From Candidatus Iainarchaeum sp. (GTDB lineage Archaea; Iainarchaeota; Iainarchaeia; Iainarchaeales; Iainarchaeaceae): a stretch of 10,782 nucleotides of DNA. A program made the position numbers and the translations under genes. Where the stretch lies: NCBI GenBank assembly GCA_013331625.1, contig DUGC01000004.1, positions 9,011 to 19,792 on the forward strand. The letters are read 5' to 3'. Below are positions 1 to 4,708 of the stretch, in pieces (the first letter of the stretch is position 1; every line of letters starts with the position of its first letter). A model generated the notes under the pieces. It was given only the letters and a program-made list of their open reading frames with translations, ran no database searches and was not told the origin of the DNA.

Positions 1-2
1 CC

Positions 3-20
3 CAACCGACGAAACGGTTG
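3..20 (-). terminator. Stem-loop just downstream of the GAPDH gene
   Basis: A perfect 6-bp inverted repeat (CAACCG at 3-8, CGGTTG at 15-20) with a 6-nt loop lies 2 nt beyond the stop codon of the minus-strand GAPDH gene. The position fits a 3'-end structure. The window ends too soon to show whether a U-run follows, so a role in termination is only inferred; it could equally belong to a neighbouring element outside the window. Confidence 0.3.
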
Positions 21-22
21 CT

Positions 23-1015
23 TCACATCTTCAGGGTCTTTATCACATCCACTATGCGCTGCGAGTAGCCCATCTCGTTGTCATACCATGCGACTACCTG
101 CACTAAATTCCCGCCTATTACTTTCGTGAGCTTTGAATCAAAGACGCTCGAATGCTTGTTTCCTATGATGTCAGAAGATACCAGCGGGTCCTCGCTGTAC
201 TCCAGTATCCCTTTCAGGCTGCCCTCCGATGCCTTTTTCATTTCAGCATTTATTTCCTCAGCGCTGGTTGCCTTCTCGACCTCTGCAGTGACATCTATAA
301 GAGAGCCCACAGGGACAGGGACGCGAATGGCTTTCCCGTCTATTTTGCCTTTAAGGCCAGGGATCACTTTTGCCGCAGCTTCGCTCGCGCCCGTTTTTGT
401 GGGGATGATGTTGAGCGCTGCAGAGCGCGCCCTGCGCGGGTCATCATGCGTGCCGTCGACAAGGTTCTGGTCGGAAGTGTAGGCATGTATTGTTGTCATG
501 AAGCCCCTTTTGATCTTGAACTTGTCATTGAGCACCTTGAGCACCGGCATGAGGCAATTAGTGGTGCATGAGGCGTTGTCAATCACGTCAGCTGACTTGC
601 CGAGATTGCCAGTGTTCACCCCAAGCACATAGCTTTCTATGTCGCCTTTTGCGGGGGCGGAAATTATCACTTTTGCCGCGCCTGCCCGAATGTGGCCGCC
701 GGCATCGTCCTTGCCGCGAAACACCCCCGTGCTCTCAATCACGACATCCACCCTGAGCTCTTTCCACGGCAGCTTTTCGGGCTTGTCCCTAACTGAGATC
801 ACTTTCACTCTTTTGCCCGCGGCGATAAGGGTATCGCCGTCAGATCTGATCTCGCCGTCAAATTTCCCGTAAACCGAATCATATTTGAGCAGGTGCTTTG
901 CGCTCTCAATTCCCTGCGGGTGGTTGATTACCCATTCAATGTTCTTTTCACCTATGCCGCAGCGCAGCACCAGCCTTCCGATCCTTCCAAAACCGTTTAT
1001 TGCAACTCTCACCAA
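23..1015 (-). CDS. gap: Class I (bacterial-type) glyceraldehyde-3-phosphate dehydrogenase
   Basis: Catalyses the reversible, phosphorylating oxidation of glyceraldehyde-3-phosphate to 1,3-bisphosphoglycerate in cytoplasmic glycolysis/gluconeogenesis. The 330-aa length is normal. The N-terminal Rossmann motif INGFGRIGR, the catalytic ASCTTNC with Cys150, the base His177 in TTIHAYT, the substrate arginine of RVPVPVGS (Arg231) and the C-terminal WYDNEMGYS are all present. This is the bacterial/eukaryotic class, not the class II enzyme usual in archaea. Two cofactor positions are unusual: the Asp32 that normally selects NAD is His, and the position equivalent to Pro188 is Thr, which suggests NADP use (inference). 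The start is TTG at 1015 or the adjacent GTG at 1012; both fit a GGGGGTG Shine-Dalgarno at 1021-1027. TTG gives the usual family N-terminus. The gene stands alone behind its own box A. Confidence 0.95.
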   Translation of the reverse strand: MVRVAINGFGRIGRLVLRCGIGEKNIEWVINHPQGIESAKHLLKYDSVYGKFDGEIRSDGDTLIAAGKRVKVISVRDKPEKLPWKELRVDVVIESTGVFRGKDDAGGHIRAGAAKVIISAPAKGDIESYVLGVNTGNLGKSADVIDNASCTTNCLMPVLKVLNDKFKIKRGFMTTIHAYTSDQNLVDGTHDDPRRARSAALNIIPTKTGASEAAAKVIPGLKGKIDGKAIRVPVPVGSLIDVTAEVEKATSAEEINAEMKKASEGSLKGILEYSEDPLVSSDIIGNKHSSVFDSKLTKVIGGNLVQVVAWYDNEMGYSQRIVDVIKTLKM

Positions 1016-1020
1016 ACGAG

Positions 1021-1027
1021 CACCCCC
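1021..1027 (-). promoter_or_regulatory. Shine-Dalgarno of the GAPDH gene
   Basis: Read on the minus strand this is GGGGGTG, close to the archaeal consensus GGAGGTG. It lies 5 nt from the TTG at 1015 and 8 nt from the GTG at 1012, so it supports a leadered transcript but does not decide between the two adjacent starts. Confidence 0.5.
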
Positions 1028-1056
1028 TAAAGTGTATACTGATTAGGCAATGGGAG

Positions 1057-1064
1057 AATTTAAA
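1057..1064 (-). promoter_or_regulatory. Putative box A (TATA) of the GAPDH gene
   Basis: TTTAAATT on the minus strand, preceded by an A-rich stretch suitable for a BRE. A start about 26 nt from its centre would fall near 1034, giving a leader of about 19 nt that contains the GGGGGTG Shine-Dalgarno. Only position and composition support it. Confidence 0.35.
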
Positions 1065-1376
1065 GTTTATTGGGCTGGCAGCTCTGCGGGAAAAGTCCTG
1101 AAGGCCGCCATGCCAAAGAGCCGTGCCTGCAATATAAGGCCTTTTTTTAAGGATTTGTATATGCCGGAAGAGGAAGTTGTATTATTTACCAACATTACTA
1201 ACAGCACTAACTTGGTTAATATGGTTAAAACCAACTTCAGCGGCCCCATCCGAAATGAGGTGCACTTAAAACCCCTTTGTCCAATGCCCGGCCCATAATC
1301 CGCAAAATATATGGCTCGGGAAATGGCAATAAGGATTCACCCCCACGCCCTGAATTACTCCACTGGCACCATTTGC

Positions 1377-1386
1377 TTTATTAATA
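1377..1386 (+). promoter_or_regulatory. Box A (TATA) of the sugar kinase gene
   Basis: TTTATTAATA, centred about 26 nt before the GTG at 1407. That is the archaeal box A to transcription start distance, so the transcript probably begins at or very near this GTG and is leaderless. This spacing is the main reason for preferring GTG 1407 over the upstream in-frame ATG at 1311. Confidence 0.55.
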
Positions 1387-1406
1387 GAAAAAAGCATTGG
1401 ATTGCA

Positions 1407-2384
1407 GTGAAAAGGATGCTTGATGTCATTTCGATAGGCGCTGCAACCGAGGACGTTTTTGTCCATGTCCCGAAGGAGAATTTTGGCTCAAAGGGGTGCG
1501 TGTTCCTGCCCGGCACAAAGGTTGAGATTTCTGGAATGGAATATTCAACCGGCGGCGGGGCAACCAACAGCGCAGTGGCATTTGCGCGCCTTGGCCTGTG
1601 GGCCGGGGCTGTATGCGCTTTGGGAAGGGATGATGCTGCAAAAAACATCCTCGCGCAGCTGCGATCAGAGAAGGTTGACTGCAGCAGGGTTGCGGGATTT
1701 CCGGCAACCAACACGGCATATTCCGTGATCCTTACAGGGTTTGGCAGGGACAGGATTGTGCTCTTTTACCGCGGCTCTACAGGGCAGTTGGGGAAAATGA
1801 AAATAAACTGGGGGAAACTCAGGGCAAATTGGCTCTACATCACTTCCCTGCACTCATCCCCGCGGCTGCTGCAGAAAATTGCCCGGCACGCAAGGGAAAA
1901 CCGGATTAAAGTCGCATTCAATCCCGGAAAAAAAGAGCTTGAACTGGGGGCCGGCGGGATTGGAAGGATATTTGGCAAAATCGGCGTGCTTTTGCTAAAC
2001 AGCGGGGAAGCGATGAAGCTCACGGGCTCGGCGGATGTTCACAGGAACCTTGAAAAGCTTTCGGGCCTTGCAGATGTTGTTGCAATAACGCAAGGCAGGC
2101 ACGGCGCGCATGTAACTGACGGGAAATCGGTTTATTCAATGCGGCCCTTTGATGTGCCGGTTGCAGACGCCACAGGCGCGGGGGATGCATTCGGCTCGGC
2201 ATTTAGTGCGGCAATAATGAAGGGGAAAAAAATCGATGAGGCGCTGAAATGGGGGACCGCGAACGCAAGCTCGGTGGTGATGCACCTTGGCACGAAGAAC
2301 ATACTTTTGACGCAGCCACAGATAAAAAGATTCATTGAAAAATATGGGCGGAAGGAAAACAAAGTGGCAGTGCAAAAACTCTGA
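1407..2384 (+). CDS. PfkB/ribokinase-family carbohydrate kinase
   Basis: Predicted cytoplasmic ATP-dependent kinase that phosphorylates a sugar or nucleoside hydroxyl. The 325-aa chain shows both PfkB signatures: the Gly-rich GGGATNSA segment (about residues 49-56) in the substrate lid region, and DATGAGDAF (about 254-262) with the catalytic-base Asp260 in the anion-hole GAGD. The NxxE metal motif (N198, E201) is also present. The N-terminus LDVISIGAATEDVF is the usual first strand of the fold. GTG at 1407 is chosen because a box A lies about 26 nt upstream; ATG at 1416 is equally compatible with homology, while the open frame back to 1311 adds residues with no family resemblance. The substrate cannot be read from sequence; candidates include ribose, fructose-6-phosphate or a nucleoside. 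It stands alone and is convergent with the next gene. Confidence 0.9.
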   Translation: MKRMLDVISIGAATEDVFVHVPKENFGSKGCVFLPGTKVEISGMEYSTGGGATNSAVAFARLGLWAGAVCALGRDDAAKNILAQLRSEKVDCSRVAGFPATNTAYSVILTGFGRDRIVLFYRGSTGQLGKMKINWGKLRANWLYITSLHSSPRLLQKIARHARENRIKVAFNPGKKELELGAGGIGRIFGKIGVLLLNSGEAMKLTGSADVHRNLEKLSGLADVVAITQGRHGAHVTDGKSVYSMRPFDVPVADATGAGDAFGSAFSAAIMKGKKIDEALKWGTANASSVVMHLGTKNILLTQPQIKRFIEKYGRKENKVAVQKL

Positions 2385-2422
2385 TGGGCATTAATGATTC
2401 CCTGCAATAAGACCCCGGGGAT

Positions 2423-3280
2423 TCATTCGCGGAACTGCTCGTAAGTTGCGCTGTTGAACTTGTAGAGGAGCCCTTTTATCCTGCGGCCATTATAGGAATA
2501 TTTTGCAAGGACCTCTGATTTGCTGCCGACAAAATCATTGAAGGGCAGGCCCTGCACGGGGTCCAGGAATATGAAATTCCCCTTAAAACCAGCGAGGACA
2601 AGTGCATGTGTGCTCGCATCATCGAGCTCGGCAATGACACAGGATGCATCCTCACCTCCAAGGCAATTGAGCAGCGAGCAGAGGAATATGGCCTTGTCCT
2701 CATCATCTGCAACCTTGTGCGAGATTATCTCTTTTGGCGTCAGCCAGAATGATATCCCGATGTCAATATCTGCATTCGCTATCTCATCGCTCACATACCG
2801 GTATGCCCGCTCAGCTGCCTGCAGGAAATCTGTGGCATAGGAATAATTCGCAGGGCTCAGTGAGAGTGCAATCGATTGTACGGTAAGGTCGTCTTTTGAC
2901 ACAAGCGCCTTGATGGCCCCGACCGTCTTCTCTTCCTTTTCATTTATGACGGGGGCATAACGCGAAAGTATCGCCTTGTAAAGCCTCAGGGTTGCATCAA
3001 GGCTTGTGCCAGGCTGCGGGCATTTGCCTGCATCAAGCGGCTCAAAGGCAGGCTGCATGCCATGTATTTCCCCGCGCAATTGGGCATTCTCCGCCACAAG
3101 GCCCTTTGGGGAAGCCAAAGAGAGAAGCCTTGACTTGACCAAGTCGAGCTGGCCTGACAGGTCGCTTCGCAGCCGCGGGTTTACTTCGCGCGAAATGTGC
3201 TGCTCAAGAGCGCTTATGCTCCTGAGGATTTCCTTTTCTGCAATTGTCCTCTTGAGCCTGCTGCCTGTGCCAAACACCAT
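2423..3280 (-). CDS. Transglutaminase-like fold protein lacking the catalytic cysteine
   Basis: A 285-aa protein with no signal peptide. Residues about 10-75 are charged and probably helical/coiled coil. The C-terminal half resembles the transglutaminase-like cysteine protease fold: ADDEDKAIFLCSLLNCLG (191-208) matches the usual GDCEDKA...LLR..G helix, followed by THALVL with His225 and FIFLDPVQG with Asp240, the His and Asp of the triad. The position normally holding the nucleophilic Cys is Asp193 (codon GAT), so classical activity is unlikely; Cys201, Cys206 and Cys214 are nearby but off register. A binding or scaffolding role is inferred. It is transcribed divergently from the pilin operon and convergently with the sugar kinase. 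The fold assignment rests on motif order and spacing and is moderately sure. Confidence 0.65.
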   Translation of the reverse strand: MVFGTGSRLKRTIAEKEILRSISALEQHISREVNPRLRSDLSGQLDLVKSRLLSLASPKGLVAENAQLRGEIHGMQPAFEPLDAGKCPQPGTSLDATLRLYKAILSRYAPVINEKEEKTVGAIKALVSKDDLTVQSIALSLSPANYSYATDFLQAAERAYRYVSDEIANADIDIGISFWLTPKEIISHKVADDEDKAIFLCSLLNCLGGEDASCVIAELDDASTHALVLAGFKGNFIFLDPVQGLPFNDFVGSKSEVLAKYSYNGRRIKGLLYKFNSATYEQFRE

Positions 3281-3307
3281 ACTCTACATAATCCAGCCCT
3301 GAAAACC

Positions 3308-3315
3308 TCTATAAA
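3308..3315 (-). promoter_or_regulatory. Box A (TATA) of the transglutaminase-like gene
   Basis: Reads TTTATAGA on the minus strand, with purine-rich AAAGG just upstream as a possible BRE. The expected start is about 6 nt before the ATG at 3280, so the leader would be almost absent. Confidence 0.55.
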
Positions 3316-3434
3316 CCTTTGCAAAAAGCAATAAAAAATGCTACATAAAAAATCGCCAGCCTAAATCCCCCTAAACACGCTTTTTGGCAAAAAAACGGCC
3401 AAAGTGCATTGATGCCTTGAAAAAATCAAGAAAA

Positions 3435-3442
3435 TTTTTATA
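3435..3442 (+). promoter_or_regulatory. Box A (TATA) of the pilin-like operon
   Basis: TTTTTATA, continuing into GAGAGGAG. Its centre is about 26 nt before the ATG at 3465, which predicts a leaderless first gene and favours ATG 3465 over the adjacent GTG at 3462. The core TTTATAGAG is the same as in the divergent promoter at 3308-3315. Confidence 0.6.
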
Positions 3443-3464
3443 GAGAGGAGCGCTTGTATTAGTG

Positions 3465-3875
3465 ATGTTAAAGGCAAGAGGGCAGGCTTCAGTCGAGTAC
3501 CTTGTAATCACGGCATTCATGCTCATTGTCGCCGCGGTGATATTCGTCTTTGCGCTCTTCTCGTTTAGCGAAAACGCAAATATTGCAAAGGCCGAAAATT
3601 CAGTCACGCAGATCGTGAACTATGCAAACCTTGTAGGTTCGCTCGGGAACGGGAGCAGGGCCTATTTCACGGTTGATTTCCCCGACAATGTAAAATCCGT
3701 GGAAATCCGCAATAGGGCGGTTAACATGGTGATATCATCGGCCACGGGGGATTCTGATGTGTTCAGCTATTCAAAGCTCAATCTTACCCCCGTGGCATTG
3801 GAAGCCAGCGCCGGGCAGAAATCCCTGACCGCGGCTTTTATTGACGGAAATGTGGTGGTGGCTGAAGTTGGATAG
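3465..3875 (+). CDS. Class III signal peptide prepilin (operon gene 1)
   Basis: Small (136 aa) predicted archaeal type IV pilin-like subunit. The N-terminus MLKARGQASVEYLVI is a textbook class III signal peptide: a short basic leader, cleavage expected after Gly6, then Q-x-S-x-E with Glu11 at +5, followed by a hydrophobic helix (about 12-33) that serves both as membrane anchor and as filament core. EppA-type prepilin peptidases process such proteins. The rest is a small, beta-rich, Cys-free head domain. First gene of the operon, directly behind a box A. The start is ATG 3465; an adjacent GTG at 3462 would add one residue. The next gene starts inside its last codons. Whether it forms a filament or remains a surface anchor is not shown by the sequence. 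Confidence 0.85.
   Translation: MLKARGQASVEYLVITAFMLIVAAVIFVFALFSFSENANIAKAENSVTQIVNYANLVGSLGNGSRAYFTVDFPDNVKSVEIRNRAVNMVISSATGDSDVFSYSKLNLTPVALEASAGQKSLTAAFIDGNVVVAEVG
3854..3861 (+). promoter_or_regulatory. Shine-Dalgarno deciding the TTG start of operon gene 2
   Basis: GGTGGTGG ends 6 nt before the TTG at 3868. The alternative upstream ATG at 3850 has no such site, so this element supports the TTG start and the 8-nt overlap with gene 1. Confidence 0.5.
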
Positions 3876-4230
3876 GGGGCAGGTCAGTGTCGAGGCAATG
3901 ATCGTGAGCGTGATAGTATGCATCACATTCATCCTTGTTGTAATGCAGGTCAACTGGAGGAGCCAGCAGGCCGGTGAGCTTGAGCTCTCGAGGCTGCAGG
4001 AAAAGGACTGTTACCGGCTGGCATCCGCAATCACGTCTGCACAAAGCGGGGGGGATAGCATGGAGATAACAATTGAGCTTCACTCGGATGCAAATATTTC
4101 GGGCAACAGCATCACACTGGCAAATCATTATTGCTATTTTGCAGGAAGGCCGCTTGGCGAGGCGCAACTGGAAGCCGGAAAAGTCACCGTGAGGGTCACT
4201 CCCGGCTCTGCAGGTGTCTACAATGGATAG
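3868..4230 (+). CDS. Class III signal peptide prepilin (operon gene 2)
   Basis: Predicted 120-aa pilin-like subunit. From the TTG start the N-terminus reads MDRGQVSVEAMIV: one basic residue, cleavage expected after Gly4, then Q-V-S-V-E with Glu9 at +5, and a hydrophobic helix to about residue 27. The mature head is short and contains two Cys (in KDCYR and HYCYF), which could form an extracellular disulfide, and a possible N-glycosylation sequon (NIS). The TTG at 3868 is preferred because it gives a normal short leader, follows a GGTGGTGG ribosome site and overlaps the stop of gene 1 by 8 nt; an in-frame ATG at 3850 would put three Trp in the leader. Probably a minor pilin or a second subunit of the same structure as gene 1. 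Confidence 0.8.
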   Translation: MDRGQVSVEAMIVSVIVCITFILVVMQVNWRSQQAGELELSRLQEKDCYRLASAITSAQSGGDSMEITIELHSDANISGNSITLANHYCYFAGRPLGEAQLEAGKVTVRVTPGSAGVYNG

Positions 4231-4708
4231 GGGCGGCCAGGCAGTGGTGTTCGATTTTGCGCTGGCATTCATGCTCTTTGTCATAGCGTGGGTCTTTGTA
4301 AGCACACAAACTGATGCAAAGATAGCCGACGCACAGAATACAGGGAATATTGAATCGATGAGGATCAGGGCTGAGTACATTGCAAATTCCCTTGTTGAAA
4401 ATGCTGGCTCCCCGCCTGACTGGGAGAGCCGCAGCGCCGCCGACGTGAACAGCATAGGCCTGGCTTTCGGCGGCAGGGAGCTTGATGAGGAAAAGCTCGC
4501 GGCATTCGCAAATTTTTCCGGTTACGATGACCTGCGCTCAAAACTGGGCACTGAAGGGCTTGATTTCTATTTTGAGTTCCACGGCGCGCAGGATTTCACT
4601 GCAGGCCTGCTGCCTGCAGGGGACGCAACGAAAGTAAGCATCAAAAGGATCGTGGCTTACAGGGGGGAATTGGGTGTCGCAACGCTTACGCTCTACAGGC
4701 TTGAGTGA
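4223..4708 (+). CDS. Degenerate pilin-like membrane-anchored protein (operon gene 3)
   Basis: A 161-aa protein with the same MDRG leader as gene 2, then GQAVVFDFALAFMLFVIAWVF. A class III peptidase could cleave after Gly5, but Ser at +3 and Glu at +5 are replaced by Val and Phe, with an Asp at +6 instead. The hydrophobic helix spans about residues 8-26. The remainder is helical then beta-rich, has no Cys, and ends with an amphipathic strand. ATG 4223 is supported by AGGTG at 4212-4216 and an 8-nt overlap with gene 2 (ATGGATAG); an upstream GTG at 4214 is possible. By position and N-terminus it is probably a minor pilin/pseudopilin. No family can be named for the soluble part. Confidence 0.7.
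   Translation: MDRGGQAVVFDFALAFMLFVIAWVFVSTQTDAKIADAQNTGNIESMRIRAEYIANSLVENAGSPPDWESRSAADVNSIGLAFGGRELDEEKLAAFANFSGYDDLRSKLGTEGLDFYFEFHGAQDFTAGLLPAGDATKVSIKRIVAYRGELGVATLTLYRLE

Larger units (their letters stand above)
1016..1406. other. Gene-poor spacer between gap and the sugar kinase
   Basis: About 390 nt between two divergent genes with no convincing coding region. It contains the GAPDH promoter at the left and the kinase promoter at the right. In between there is a 6-bp stem (AAGGCC 1101-1106 with GGCCTT 1138-1143) running into seven T (1142-1148), and a block at 1189-1228 with a pentamer repeated every 9 nt, first as C(C/T)AAC and then as GTTAA. An 82-codon plus-strand reading frame spans most of it but lacks a recognisable domain or ribosome binding site. 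I see no tRNA or C/D-box RNA. Confidence 0.5.

Noticed and set aside
1067..1249. 60-codon minus-strand frame in the same spacer, with a hydrophobic stretch
   Set aside because: No ribosome binding site or promoter at its ATG; the hydrophobic run comes from the antisense of the AAC/GTT repeat block.
1050..1298. 82-codon plus-strand frame in the gap/kinase spacer
   Set aside because: No Shine-Dalgarno at its ATG, no recognisable domain, and its most regular part is explained by the 9-nt DNA repeat. Not supported as a gene, though a decayed one cannot be excluded.
1311..1406. N-terminal extension of the sugar kinase from ATG 1311
   Set aside because: The extra 32 residues do not resemble the PfkB fold, the kinase box A lies inside this stretch, and no ribosome site precedes the ATG.
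2413..2420. CCCCGGGG palindrome between the convergent kinase and transglutaminase-like genes
   Set aside because: A perfect palindrome without a loop cannot make a stable hairpin by itself and there is no T-run, so I do not call it a terminator.
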